Shown here piece by piece: positions 11,120 to 23,122 of a stretch of DNA of 64,000 bases. The notes below the pieces were generated by a model. It saw only the letters and a list, made by a program, of their open reading frames with translations. It was not told the origin of the DNA and ran no database searches. Origin of the DNA: Aspergillus flavus. Lineage: Eukaryota > Ascomycota > Eurotiomycetes > Eurotiales > Aspergillaceae. Numbering within the stretch: position 1 is the stretch's first letter; each line of letters opens with the position of its first letter. The translations under genes and the position numbers were made by a program. Location: positions 3,658,001 through 3,722,000 of the forward strand of contig NC_092406.1 of NCBI RefSeq assembly GCF_009017415.1. Reading direction: 5' to 3'.

Positions 11120-12343
11120 GTTAGTTGTATGGCACAGACAGGCACCACCGCAGGGCAACTTACTGCTCGCAACTCATGCGGACTTGATGTAGAAGTTGAG
11201 GATTTCGGCATTGTAGGGACAAGAAACTTTTACACTGAGATATAAGATCTAACAACCATAGCATTCTAACTCGAACTGTTTGTTGGTATGGCTGGTATGA
11301 AGACCGCTTAGCATGCTGGAGGTAACGTCGAGTATGCGCAAGAATGCAAACATCCCGATTCCCGAGACGCCCGAAAAAGGGCTTGCGCTCCCGGGTGACT
11401 AAGTACAACCCTAATTGTAGTTAATCATCCATAGCTAGGGGTTAACTATCTGTCTTACAGCCTACTTTTGGACATCTATACTCTGCGGGTGTTTAATAAC
11501 TATTCGAGCTGTGAAAATGGGTGCTGGATAATAAAGTTCTTTTGTGTGTAGAAATTTCTAATATATATATTGCTTGTGAACATGCCATGGCACTTTACGA
11601 ATAGTACCAGGCACTATAACTCAGCTACCCCGAGCATCTTCGTAATTCAAAAACAGACTTTATACTGAAGCTCATCACCCAGGCCACATAGCCATAGTTG
11701 CTAGCAACCAGGTGTATAAGGTGGAGGGGTGCAAGACCTTGATGGGAAGTATCGTGCCACAACGGATGTGCTAAAAGGTCCAAAGGAGAGAAACACCCCG
11801 GAAAGGAAAGGGAAACCAACAACAACTTGACACGCTTCAAGAGGAGGGGACTACTGCTACAGTATATGGCCATTTCATCGTACGCACCACCAGTCTGAAT
11901 AGTTTCATTACCTGTCGCTACCCCAATCCCGTGACCTGTGATACCACACGGGGAATTCATACGGTGAACAGTTCTCCGGCACTGACAGACCAGCTAATCA
12001 TTATTGTGCTTGAGCAAGAGTGTCGTAGAGCTTTTCTTTCTGTTATTAGTAGTAGGACTCATACCAGCTTGCTTCCATTTCCAGTGCCTCGACCTAATGC
12101 CTGTATCACGGAATTGCTTCAAACAGAACTATTAGAGCCAACCAACCATGTAAATATAGGTCTTTCATACTCCAATAACCTAATCCATTCAAAGATTGAC
12201 ACTATAACATTGAGCAATTGCCCCAGCTCCGCACTATGACGTTCCTAAATTACCCCAAAATCGCACTAAACGACCAGAATTGGGCACATCATTTATACAG
12301 AACCGAAGTACAACAACATACACCGACTTCCAATGCCGACATT
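11120..12343. other. Intergenic, no supported gene
   Basis: About 1.2 kb upstream of the Zn2Cys6 gene. Open frames of 82-111 codons on both strands (such as 11625-11960 on the minus strand) carry no recognisable domain, and neither strand shows a convincing splice pattern. It presumably contains the promoter of the regulator. Confidence 0.4.
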
Positions 12344-12685
12344 TCAACAACTGCAACCACATGCCTTGCAATTCCCCTGACCACAATCACTATTGTCGCT
12401 ACCGGGGACACAATCAGAGACCTGAGAACAGGACTTCCATTCCCCCTTACCCCAGTTTTTAGCTAGCCAACACCATTCCCCATTCGGGCCACATTGCTTC
12501 CAGCACCACCTGCTATCCGAGCAGCCATAAGGTGATCTAGTCCAGCAACTCTCAGGAGCGAATAGGTCTTTCGCTGGAGGCGACTTGCCGTCGACATCTG
12601 CGGGACCTTCTTCTCTAGGAGTTGCGGTTGAGAGAATTGTGGTGGCTTTGGTGACGATGAGGATGAGTCCGAGATTGAGTTTCAT
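12344..12685 (-). CDS. Small secreted cysteine-rich protein
   Basis: A single-exon frame of 113 residues. The start MKLNLGLILIV opens a short hydrophobic signal-peptide-like segment; residues of roughly 20-45 are polar and acidic, and the last 67 residues hold 12 cysteines (Cys-Trp pairs CW at three places, ending CKACGCSC), enough for six disulfides. The tryptophan/cysteine spacing reminds me of the IDI-2-like small secreted proteins of ascomycetes, but that likeness is from memory and tentative. Such proteins act outside the cell, and their functions are mostly unknown. On the minus strand a TATATAA-like element lies near 12873-12880, about 190 nt upstream, implying a long leader or a leader intron. 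Confidence 0.75.
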   Translation of the reverse strand: MKLNLGLILIVTKATTILSTATPREEGPADVDGKSPPAKDLFAPESCWTRSPYGCSDSRWCWKQCGPNGEWCWLAKNWGKGEWKSCSQVSDCVPGSDNSDCGQGNCKACGCSC

Positions 12686-14948
12686 GGTTCTTTGCCTGGC
12701 TAAGGTTCTGTAAGGTTAGAATGTTGGAAATGAATGGGAGGGAAATTGTCTGACCTACAGGGGATGTATCGGTTGATTTGGTAGTAATAGTAGCAATCTG
12801 TAGAGCTCTAGTAATGATAGGTCTTGGGTAAGTGTATGGAAGATTCTCTACAGGCTAGAAGAGGTGTAGAGCTTATATAGCATTTCCCCCCTGTGTCTAT
12901 TTGATAACTCGTGCCCAACCCTACATTCTACTTACATCTCTTCAGCGAGAAATATAGCCGGTTATTTCAGTGATATCCGAATCCACTTGACTTACTCAAT
13001 AGGAGGAGTAAGTCTCAACAGTGACAGTGTAAAATAGTGAACCGGACTAAACTCCGCCTCCTCATACGCTTAACTTGCACAACCACAGCTATCTTCGAAC
13101 CACCACGCAGGCTTATTGGTTTCCGGTGAACACAAACTTGGCAGTCGACCGCCCTTGTCTACCCTGACCGAGACTCAGAGGCCACTATTCTGCTGACATG
13201 CATCCATTTCACTAGATTTCAATGTCGACCAAGCTCTAGTAACCGGTACAGCTACCCCTCTCGATACTTACGCATAACTGGGAGATGGAGTATATGCTGT
13301 GTTCTATTGTCAGTGGCTGTACATAAGATCACGTCGTAACGCTGGTTGTCATAAATTATAATACACGAGGTTGGATGTCACCCTGTCGTCTATGGCATGT
13401 CATGTGTCTGTCAGTGATACCTAGATCCTACCATTAATACCACCATCGGCGTAGAGAAATAATTTGACTCCTTGATTGCTTCAGGTAATCATCGGACCGT
13501 TCCATGAATGCAGAAGATCCTAGTGTGAAGGCTCTAATCACTGATTGCAACAGGTTCTTAAGTTGGAACGTTCCTTACTCACTACACTAATTGAGATGTC
13601 CCTATTCATCTTGGAGGAGCGTGACACAAGGCTGAAATTAGCTACCTCTTTATACCTATGTAATGAAGTCTAGACATCATGTCAAAGTTACCATCTAGTG
13701 TTGCATCTACAAAGGAATCTCAAAACGAAACCAAAAATATATTTTTCCTTTATGGTAGCACACACTGTCATTGAACCTACTCTAGACCGTTTCTAGCCCT
13801 CGTACCATGACATATAGTCGGTACATGGTGAAGTGTGTGGTACATGTAGAACAAGTATGAAGCAGGCATTTCATGCTGGGGATCAGGTGTTCAAAGCGCG
13901 ACCTTGAAGCTATTGGCGTTTTGGTCGAGTGGGATTGAGATTCACATACTCCACTTACCTTAACAACCCCGGGAACAAGACGTAACCCTAATCACGTCAA
14001 CGTGCCAGGATTAAGACATTGCCTGCCATTGGACTAGCATACCTATGACCTATAGCTTGACGTGGACTAAATCGATCTACTTCTCTAGTTGGGGGATCTA
14101 GCAGGGTTGAGGTTCCTCCCGTACGCGGGTCATGATTACTCGCATACGCCCTAAAACCAACAGGTGGTGGGCTTTATTATGAGATGTGCTTTGGTCTGGC
14201 CAATATGTTAAGCCCCTGACACCCTACCAAGTACTACTTTAGTATAGATTAAAATTGTGACAGGTTAGTGTTAAAAAAGGCTATAAATATGTATAATGGG
14301 CGCTCGGCTATAGTCACACGTGGGATTAAATATAATCCAACATCAGAAATGGTGCGAGAAACCTAGTTAAGGAACCTAGGTACGACGGTACGAGGGAAGA
14401 TCCAGTATATTGGTTGGCTAGACTTATTATATCAACAAGTACTGGGATAAAAGACTGTAACTTGAAATTGTGTGGCATATATGTTTCTTCGCCGAAGCAA
14501 GAGTATCGGCAAAAAATTAGCTGGCCGAATAATCATTCATATCCGCTAGTAACGTAGACTAGCCGTTGTATTATGCCGTGTGATGTAATCAATTATCATA
14601 TATTTGTACATCCGGTCAGATAGCAGTACAGTTGCGCCCATACAGTTCCCCTCCGAGGACAGATATACCTTAGAGACGATGTTCAATTGCCGTAGATTAA
14701 TAGACAGGAGTGTATCGCATTAGATCGGTATCCATGTGCCTCGTTGATATATTGTCTTGTCTTTCGATAGACGAAGCGTCAATAGCATAGCTGCGTGACT
14801 CGCAAACGCTTTTGTTGAGTAGGTTGTCATTGCTGAGAAAATGACACAAAGCTAGTTGCTAGCTGGATTCCAATAGGCAGTGGTTGCAATAGATTTTGTG
14901 TGCGCCAAAATTTGATCATTGAGCTTTTTGAGTGGTATCTACTACATA
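12686..14948. other. Long gene-empty intergenic region
   Basis: About 2.26 kb with no open frame long enough to list and no tRNA, tandem repeat or terminal inverted repeat noticed. Base composition is moderately AT-rich. The left end holds the promoter and leader of the small secreted protein. The remainder may be decayed sequence or distal regulatory DNA. Confidence 0.5.
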
Positions 14949-17615
14949 TTAATATCCTTCGAATGTGATGCCCGTAAGGTCCCCCCAGTCAAACGCGTCG
15001 AGGAAAGGATCTAGTTCCCCAGACTGCTGCTATAATCTTAGCAAAGTTCATTCGAACGATGACTATTAATCTTACCGTGATGCCAAAATTTGTTGGTGGT
15101 AGCATACTCATATTAGGAACGAAAGGCTGTGCCATCCCAGAGCTCGGGTTCAAAACTGGGACCTATGCCCAACACTTAGAGTTAGAGACTCTTCTGCCTA
15201 ACAAGCAATAGAAGTGGTGGCACCACTAACCTGGCTGGTTTTGAAACCTCCCATGCCCAATTCGCCCAGATGATCGCAGTTGGCATGTCGCGTGAAAAGT
15301 GTTTGAGCGAAAAAGATTACTCGATCCACAACCTCCTGCTTGTAAACAGTCGCCTGCGCCGGCCATAATCTTGCCTTCACTAAAGCTAAGATTGTCGACA
15401 TGAAGAAGTACTCCTTGGCGCCTTTCACCACAAGTAGGAGTTGCGCCTCCAGACAGGTCAAGGTCATCTCCGCTAACGTGATCAAGGACTCTGGCAGACC
15501 GGGAAGTGTCAGGGGTAGAGACGATCGAGAAGAAGCTGTGGTGTTTTAGCCTAATTCTATAGTTCTATCCAGAGGCTGCGTTTGCTTATAGCCTACCTTG
15601 ACTGTTGGTGCTGGCGTGAAGTAATTGACACACTGAGCAGTAGGCCTGCACGGTCCAATCACCGAGAATGGAGAGGGATAGCTGTCTCGAGGTCTCATGT
15701 AGCCGTCTCTGTGTAGACAAAATCATGGTGGCCACTTCTAGGCGAGTGCGAGATGATGGTGCAAAGAGGGTTTCCTTTGGAGCTTCGATGGCAAATGGCG
15801 TGTGGATAGATAAAAGGCTATGGCCAATCTTGGTTTGTAGGAGAGATTCTATCAGGATAATTTTGTGCTGCGTCTGTAAATCTTCCCCTTCCGATGCCGT
15901 CCAGGAGGGAATTTGTGAAAGATATCTATTCAGCTCCCAGTCCATATGAAGTATGTCTTCATAGCAACAGCTTATTCGCGGAGAATGCATCAATTTGCAC
16001 GCTTTGAGTCGCAAGGGAAGGGACTGTATCAAAACGCATTGGAACGAGCAGTCAGTCATCTCACTTAGTGGCCTTTCAGCCGGGAGCTCTTCGCTGCTCT
16101 CCTGTAGTTCATTATCGTTGAGGTTGAGCGCTGGAGCCGTATCATAATCTCCGTATTGCAAGGAAGGCGGCATCCCTCGCTCAAGCGAAACCTCCAGATC
16201 AAGCTCGAGAATCGTCGTCCATATCCGCCGACGCATCTCCTTGTTGAACGGAGAAATTTTGGTGTACCTGCTAGGATCTCGATGGTACCCTGCCAACATA
16301 GCTTGCTTGATTAGTGTCCCCGTGTCAAGCCAAGCCTTGCTGCGCTTCATTCCATGGGCGTTCTTCGCAATAAGTAGTAGAATATAGAGCCGAAACGCCA
16401 TAATGTCAGGTCTCTTGATGTGAGAGTTCTCAATCCATCTTTCCGCATGGAGGACCCACTCTATTGCCGTGTAGCAAGTCAAGTCGGATTCATTATCGTT
16501 TTTTAGCTGTAGTGTATCAAAGTCTGCCAGATTCCAAGCACAGGCCAGAACCAGAAGAAGTTGAACCACGAAGCGAGGGGATACAAAATCCGGGTTATCC
16601 CGTTGTGCCCAGAATTCATCGAGCTCCTTGAGAAACGACGGAACATGAAGGACACGGTGAGTAGCTTCGAAATAGGTCAGATATAGCACGATTAAGTCAT
16701 CCACCACACGGCGAGACGGGAGCATCTGGGTAAGTGATAGAGTCGTAGGTTCTGGGAAGGGTGTATTGAGAGGCTTCCGCTTCCAGAGGCCTCTCTTCAC
16801 CCTCGCCAGGTCGGGTCGCAGTGCGGACAGTTGTGGGCTGGCGACTCGTATCTCCTCCGCAAACGATTTAATATCAGGAAACTAGGAGTTCCGTTAACTG
16901 TGATCCTGTAACGCTACGAGATGCATGTGATTGGAGCATGACAAACCTGAGCGATCAGATTGGCGAAGATACCCGACCCGTTGAAGCGGGTCTTTGTTTC
17001 TTTTCCTCGCATCATGATTCTGGGAGAGATATCGAGCTGTTGCGAGGGAGACGCGGGGCCCTCATCGTCCCCGAGACGATGCAATGGCGCTGCATGATGA
17101 CTTACACCAGCAGGATGTTTCGAACGGTGCAGCAACTCGGTATTCACGTACGGCTCCTGGTTGACAGCCGCCTTCGGGGCACCCAGGACAGTCTCCAGGA
17201 AACGGTCCCGTTTCTCTAGGGCGGGACGCGTATCCGAAGAAGTCGGTTGAGACCGAGTTAGACTTGAGCTTAACGCCGAGTCCGGGGCAGGGTGAGCCCG
17301 AGCAAGATGCGCGGCTTGAGAGATGGTGGTAGTACTAGTGGGACCGCGCTCGGAGAAAGCGGGCGTAACAACCGTATTGGGTTGTTGCCAGAGGAATTCT
17401 TTCTCATAGGTGCAATTGATGGCGGTCTTGCTGCTCTCACAACGGCTACACATAGGAAGCTTCCTATCACAGCGGAGCTTTCTGCTACGGCACTGCACGC
17501 AGGCCATCGTCCGTCGGCGCCTCTTGCGCACCCGTGGCTCCGGTTGAGGCTCCGGGTCTGGAGCCCCTAGCGGTGGTGGTGGTGGGACATCCGTCATGAT
17601 CGCGAGGGTTGTCAA
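14949..17615 (-). CDS. Zn2Cys6 transcription factor
   Basis: Five exons: 16947-17615, 15597-16881, 15231-15535, 15076-15162 and 14949-15029; introns of 46-68 nt; 808 residues. A basic, proline-rich start leads into a complete Zn2Cys6 cluster near residues 39-67 (CVQCRSRKLRC then CSRC and a final Cys). A Ser/Thr/Pro-rich linker follows, then KTRFNGSGIFANLIAQFPDIK, a block I associate with the fungal-specific middle domain of this subclass, and a long helical fungal_trans domain (RRIWTTILELDLEVSLERGMP). The last two exons encode an acidic tail (FDAFDWGDLTG) that could serve for activation. It is a nuclear regulator with unknown targets. An in-frame second ATG at codon 7 is an alternative start. 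Confidence 0.9.
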
Positions 17616-18736
17616 ACAATTGGCAACTGCGCAAATCTATGAAAGGTGGACATCTTAGTCCTTTTGCTGGACTTTTCCTGCTTCTTTTGCTGGGGTCCTC
17701 GGTCAGAACTAACTTCCCGGGCGTACATTCGGTTCAGTCGGAGATCTTGTGTATTTGATAAGCAATTTCAACTCGCTGGCTTACGTGTTGGTTGGCCCAC
17801 CCGGTCATCATCTCCGTTTCGGGGAAAAATCCACCGGTTATTACCGTCTTCGAGACTGGTACTGAGTATGTATTCCGGTTGTTTGGGTTGTTATTTTTAT
17901 CTTTTGACGGGTTGTTGTTTCTGTGTAGCCTGATTAGGCCCCGACATTGTTTGAAGATCATAATCGATCTGATGTGTAACTGAAACCCTGGTGCCTGAAA
18001 AGCGGTAACAGAAGGAAGAAAAGAGGAAGAAAAAGGCTTGAAAAGGTTAAGCTCAAGTGGGGTCAAATTGACCCGATTCAGGAACCGCAGATTCCCCATG
18101 CGGCATGGGAGTATTCTTCTTCTTTCAGACCTACGGTATATAAATGTACTCCGTACACTGTTAAATACGGAGTATGTACCGTCCAGACTCCAGACCCCTA
18201 ACTGCTTCTAAGAATATTCTAACTCTATCTTGAGTCCATACATTGCGGCTGTGCCCGAATCAACTCCACATGAGAGTTCCCCAGAAGCAACCAAGGATAG
18301 TACATACTACGGAGTACTCAGACCCCTTATCAGGGGCAGAGATTTGTAGATCCAAAGTCCATGGTCCAATTTTTCAATCAACAAGATCCACGTGCCATAG
18401 AGGCCTTGGCATGTTACCTATCATTAGGCTAACACAATGGTAGTCTCTATAGCTTAGAAGAACTATAACTATGACTCAAGTAAAATGACCTCACGAGGCA
18501 ACAACTTAAATTATTATCACTTATGACATGCCGCTTAATCATTGGCGAAGGAGTCACCTGTTATGCAAAAGGATTTCGGAGATAATGCTCGGGTCTCGGA
18601 AATTCGAGCACCTCCGAGCTAGTATATACTACATCAAACAGTCAATCATTACCCTGACTCAGTTTTCTAATATATTCTGAGATTCATCTCATACTTAGAA
18701 TCACCAAGAAAACAAACGAACAAAGAAAAGAAAAAC
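17616..18736. promoter_or_regulatory. Divergent intergenic region with clustered TACGGAGTA motifs
   Basis: This 1.1 kb separates the divergent starts of the Zn2Cys6 gene and the Apd1-like gene. The 9-mer TACGGAGTA occurs three times within 170 bp: as its complement TACTCCGTA at 18147-18155, and directly at 18166-18174 and 18308-18316. The first two form an inverted pair able to make a hairpin. A purine-rich leader of AAAG/AAAC repeats directly precedes the start at 18737. Open frames in the region are short and look like chance. Confidence 0.5.
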
Positions 18737-19656
18737 ATGTTGCGATCACTCCTCTCGCTCGGCAGTCGCAACGCCGACTATATCTTCCCCACGGTGGATC
18801 CAAAACAAGACGGACCGAACTGCAAACTAGATTGTGCCGATTGTACGGTACACTTCCCGTCGAAAGTGAAGGTCGAGAACTCCCGGGTACTCTACGGACA
18901 CATCAAAGAGTTTCACACGCATGTCTTGGTCGCCACTGGTAAATCAGGCTGGACAGAGAGGGTCGAGAATGAAAAGGGAAGCTTAATGGAAGCTTTCGAC
19001 AGCAGCTCGAACAAATCCAAGCATGGGGTATGTGAATTCACCAAGGACTACACTCTTTTCATATGATCTAATAGAACTAGCGGATTATGGTCTCGGCATC
19101 GAACCTCAATAACCCGAACCATGAGGCAGATGGCGAACACCAGACTACGCAAGGGACTACCGTACTGCTGCTACCTTCATTCATTTTTGTGGATTCAGTA
19201 ACCACTAGCGATGTCAGAGAGGTGGTTGACTGTTTCATTGATGCTCCCAAAGGACAACCAGTTGATTCCCGATTGTCTTCTCGACCATGCCAATACGATT
19301 ACGTGGTACTTCTCTGCTCTCACAGACGGCGAGATGCCCGATGTGGAATCACTGCCCCGTTAATTAAGAAAGAGTTGGAGCGACATCTGCGACCCCACGG
19401 GTTATATCGTGATGCGGATGACGAACGCCCTGGCGGTGTCGGAATCTTCTTTGTTTCCCATGTGGGCGGCCACAAATTCGCAGCCAATGTTCTGATTTAC
19501 CGAAAACAGGCCGAGCAAATGATTTGGCTAGCAAGAGTCAAGCCAGAACATTGTGAGGGAGTGGTCAGCTATACGATCTTGCAGGGGAAGGTGGTTCACC
19601 CTGAGTCTCAATTAAGAGGAGGGTTTGACAGGCAACGAGGATTGACGAGTTGGTAG
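18737..19656 (+). CDS. Sucrase/ferredoxin-like (Apd1/Aim32-type) thioredoxin-fold protein
   Basis: Two exons (18737-19027 and 19081-19656) with a 53-nt intron give 288 residues. The N-terminal half has the family's paired cysteines (CKLDCADCTVHFPSK), LYGHIKEFHTHVLVATGKSGW and the RIMVSASNL block. The C-terminal ferredoxin-like domain has Cys176 and Cys185 (CSHRRRDARCG) and a His224-x3-His228 pair (SHVGGHKFAAN), the bis-histidinyl [2Fe-2S] ligand pattern described for yeast Apd1 and Aim32. Apd1 is a cytosolic iron-sulfur protein linked to resistance to redox-active compounds; this role is carried over from yeast. The single intron keeps frame exactly. Confidence 0.9.
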
Positions 19657-20023
19657 CGACGAGATGGCATATGGTTTTCTGTGGTTGAGGACTTTTGAGG
19701 TTGTTATAGTGTAAAATTATATTAATGGGACAATGATAATGATGGTATGGATGTCAAAACTGCAAAGAAGAGAATCCAGAAGTAGACCCGAAACACGTTA
19801 CGTCATAAAACACCGCGTTAATTGATTTCGCGCACGCGACAGAAAAGGAACCAACGGCGGGACTCCGATTACCAGTCCTGGCACATAAACCACCGTTACT
19901 ACCGTTACTATTCGTCCTTTTACTACTCTGTACCACAATAACAAATATTGACATTGAACTGCCTTTGTGTATATTTTGTCCACTACCCTTACTCTTCTCC
20001 AATTCCCTTCACGACATGCGATA
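19657..20023. other. Intergenic, promoter of sld2
   Basis: About 370 bp between two genes on the plus strand. Pyrimidine-rich stretches (CCCTTACTCTTCTCC type, near 19984-20010) directly precede the sld2 start, as often seen upstream of fungal transcription starts. No gene is seen. Confidence 0.4.
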
Positions 20024-21692
20024 ATGGCGAGTCTCGACGTCTCCGATATCGCGGCGCAGTCAGCGCAGCTCCGTGCAGAACTAAAGGAGTGGGAAAGAGC
20101 TTTCGCCGCCGCAAATGAGGGGAGAAAAGCGGAACGGAGTGATATCAAGCAAGCGCCTGAGATTGGTATATAACTAATCACCCAGTCACCCTGCAACTCT
20201 CTTCTTCTCTTGCTAGTGTCATGAGCTAACTTTCCTGTCCGTGCCAGCGGCCAAGTATAAGGAATACTCTCGATTGAAATCGCTAGAGAAATCAGTGCGA
20301 TACGAGAAGAAACACAACCCCAACTCTGTTAACTTAGAAGAACGTCCCAAGAAACGCAAGCATGCATCACCCCCTGGATCCCATGAGGCCCGCCTTGAAT
20401 CGACGCCGCGCAAAGCGGCAAAAGGACCTTTCACAACCCCCTCTAAGCCACGCGGGCATCCATCTGAATTCGACCCTTACGATTCTCCGTCAGCGCTGCG
20501 CAGGCTTTTCAGTCCATCTACGCATCAACAGTCCTCGTCGCCGTTGAAGACAGCTATCGGACCCACCCCACAAAGAGACGGGAAGGCATTGGGTCTCTTT
20601 GACCTATTATCCGAATCGGGCGGGAGTACAGCAACACCCACGGCGGCAAGGCTGGCTAGTGTACGTGGAGCAGCGGCGCAAACACCGTCGAAGAGGAAAA
20701 CACTAGATACCATTGCGGAGGAGGAGGAAGAGGAGGAAGACGGTCCTCGCGGTGACCGGACCCCTGCTTCCGCAAGCAAGAGTTATATGCTTTCGGCGTT
20801 ATTTGCGACACCCACAACATGGCGTTACGCTACCATGATGGACAATCGAAACGATGCTATTCGTCGTGAGCCTTCACCTCAGCCAAGCGCTAACGACGCT
20901 GGTCAAGGAGCCCCAGAGTCAGAGACTCCAGCATTTTTGCGACGATCCAACTCAGCACGCTACGCTGCTTCAAACCCTAATGGCGAAGGTCTGAGCCCAA
21001 TCAATGTACGAAAGCGACCCCGGTTTGTAGGCAAAGGACTGTCTGCTTTGGTACAAGGACTACGAGACATGGAAGAAGAACACCTAGATAATGAGTTGGA
21101 TGTACTCCGCGAGATAGAAGCAGAACAAGCTGGCATGAACACTGAAGCGACTGATAGTCAGGCTGTCGAGCAGGACACAGGACCAACGTTCAAGAAGAAG
21201 GGTCAAAAACGAACTACACGCAGGGTTCGCATGAAGCCGGTTATCTCCAAGCCAAAACGCGAGTCACAGTTACCAGCGTCAGAGGATGAAGACAACACAG
21301 ATAATGTGGATCAAAGTGATGACGAGCTGGCGGCGGTGCCAGAGACCCAACAGCCGGGTGCCAGTGGCGACGAAACCAATGGTGTTCCAGATGCTGCTTC
21401 GCTGCATTCAATATCAGAGCCGGAGCTTGATTCTGACTCAGATTATGAGGAGCAATCTAAACCCCCGGCGAGAAGCAAAAGCTTCTCAGAAAGGATAAGG
21501 GATGCTATTGGGGTTGTAGAGCCGCCACCGGCAGAGAAGCAGGAGAAACCCCAGCCTAAAGTGAAAGAGAAACAGACTAAGCCTCGCGAGAGGAAGGTCA
21601 ATCCCGAGGCACATGCTAATTACCGGTCACTGAAACTTAGAAATAAGAATTCAAAAGGCAGAGGCGCAGGGCGCTTCGGTAGGAGACGATAA
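20024..21692 (+). CDS. sld2: DNA replication regulator Sld2
   Basis: Two exons (20024-20165 and 20248-21692) with an 82-nt intron give 528 residues. The N-terminus (MASLDVSDIAAQSAQLR...LKEWERAF) followed by AAKYKEYSRLK matches the conserved Sld2/RecQ4 N-terminal helix region. The rest is basic and disordered, with about a dozen SP/TP sites (SPP, STPRK, FSPS, PTPQR, TPSKR, ETPAF, LSPIN) fitting its known control by cyclin-dependent kinase. A GLSALVQGLRDMEEE block, a KKKGQKRTTRRVRMKPV stretch and a GRGAGRFGRRR tail are also visible. In yeast, phosphorylated Sld2 binds Dpb11 to start replication. Identification rests on the N-terminus and overall layout. Confidence 0.85.
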
Positions 21693-21868
21693 AACACCAT
21701 AGCTACTAGCGCACACCAGCATCATTTATGAGAAACGACCACAGCATACTCAGAGATACCACCTTAGAGAGAATAATATACAGTTTGATTCTATATAACC
21801 GCTTTATATGCTATGTGATTCGTGACTTCGTCAATTTCGTCTAGAATGTTTTATGCGTGGCATAACCG

Positions 21869-23122
21869 TCAATCAGGGACATAACGGCCCCGTGCGTATT
21901 GTATTCTTCGCGCTTGAGCCATAGCGTCGCGAGATCTTTCCCCGTGTTGTGGTCTACGAGGAGGCGGTGGTCTTGGGACCCTCCCATGAACAACGCGGTC
22001 ATTATTCCGGTATACCGGAGTCGTTGTACGATCGGACGGCCGAGGTTCTGGACGAGATCTGAATGAAGCTGACCTCCTGCTCGGATCGTCATACTGGACG
22101 TTGCGGTCCCAGTCCGATAGTGATGTATATGGGCTTCGAAGCCATGCCTGCAACTCATGCAAGAACAAGCGCGCATTATCTCTGCCAAGAAAATCCTGCA
22201 ACAGAGACTCCGCTTGCCCAGCGCTGCCTTTAATGTCAACGGTACGAAGAATCGCAATAATATACTCCAACAAGAATTCAGCATTACTTCCCCGGCGGCT
22301 TTCGAGTCTTGCCTGCCCCGGACGAGCCACTGAACTCTGGCTCGAGCCTGCCTCTGTACGGTGTAAAAAGTCGAAGACTTGCAGTTCCCTCCGTATCCAA
22401 GTACGAGCGCGCGAAACAAGCCCCTCATCATTCTTGAACTTGTCCGGTGTCAGTTCCTGGTATTGCGAAAGGCGATTCGATCCGACCCTCAGGGAATAAA
22501 GCTGGTGTCGGTAGACATGTTGTCGCCGGCTCACCTCATCTTCGCGCGAAGGTGGGTTTTGATGTTGAACGTGTGGGCGGGGACGACGCGGACGACGATA
22601 GATACAATTTTGACGGGATAAAGGCGTGGTGTGGGTTGGGAGGGCTTCTGACGGAGCTTCTAATCGATGGACCTTCAGGCCTTCGGGGTTATCTAGCTCA
22701 TACTCTACCGCGGAAACGTCACTCTTGCCTAGACTTCGAATTAGAACAGAACCTTGCAATTCCTGAAGTAGGATCATACAAAGTGGACAAATTCGACGGT
22801 TTTCTAGCCAGCTCAGAAGGCACAAAAAGTCGTAATTCGCATGCCTGCAGGGAAGCGCGACGGCCGGTTCTGAGATCAGTTCCAGACAAATGACGCACGG
22901 GTTGGCCACGCTGCCATCCGCTTCCTCCTGTGCTACCTCCTCCAGCGTTTTCTGCATGATTTCCTGCTGCAGGTCGACATTATCTGGTGTCTGAGGGGCC
23001 TCTGATGGGCCCGCGATCGTAGATTTCTCCCAAGTGTCGTTCATGGGGGTTCTCCAAGGGCGGTCCATCGTGGCAGTCGGAGGGTCGTTGGCGGAGGTCA
23101 CGTTGCGGTCGGCTGCTGTCAT
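21869..23122 (-). CDS. RING-finger E3 ubiquitin ligase, Topors-like
   Basis: One uninterrupted frame of 417 residues. A C3HC4 RING lies near residues 76-115 (CVICLELIS, LPCRHANYDFLC, CPLC). Downstream are two regions resembling Topors: YRHQLYSLRVGSNRLSQYQELT with WIRRELQVF, and a helical segment with FLGRDNARLFLHELQAWLRSP. The C-terminus is arginine-rich and low in complexity. Topors proteins are nuclear ubiquitin/SUMO ligases linked to DNA damage responses; the exact role here is unknown. The ATG at 23122 overlaps the first possible ATG of the opposite gene (23121), so a downstream start such as the methionines at codons 19 or 27 may be the real one. Confidence 0.85.
   Translation of the reverse strand: MTAADRNVTSANDPPTATMDRPWRTPMNDTWEKSTIAGPSEAPQTPDNVDLQQEIMQKTLEEVAQEEADGSVANPCVICLELISEPAVALPCRHANYDFLCLLSWLENRRICPLCMILLQELQGSVLIRSLGKSDVSAVEYELDNPEGLKVHRLEAPSEALPTHTTPLSRQNCIYRRPRRPRPHVQHQNPPSREDEVSRRQHVYRHQLYSLRVGSNRLSQYQELTPDKFKNDEGLVSRARTWIRRELQVFDFLHRTEAGSSQSSVARPGQARLESRRGSNAEFLLEYIIAILRTVDIKGSAGQAESLLQDFLGRDNARLFLHELQAWLRSPYTSLSDWDRNVQYDDPSRRSASFRSRPEPRPSDRTTTPVYRNNDRVVHGRVPRPPPPRRPQHGERSRDAMAQARRIQYARGRYVPD

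Noticed and set aside
11625..11960. 111-codon minus-strand frame as a gene
   Set aside because: Unrecognised product, no neighbouring exons that extend it, and plus-strand frames of similar length nearby.
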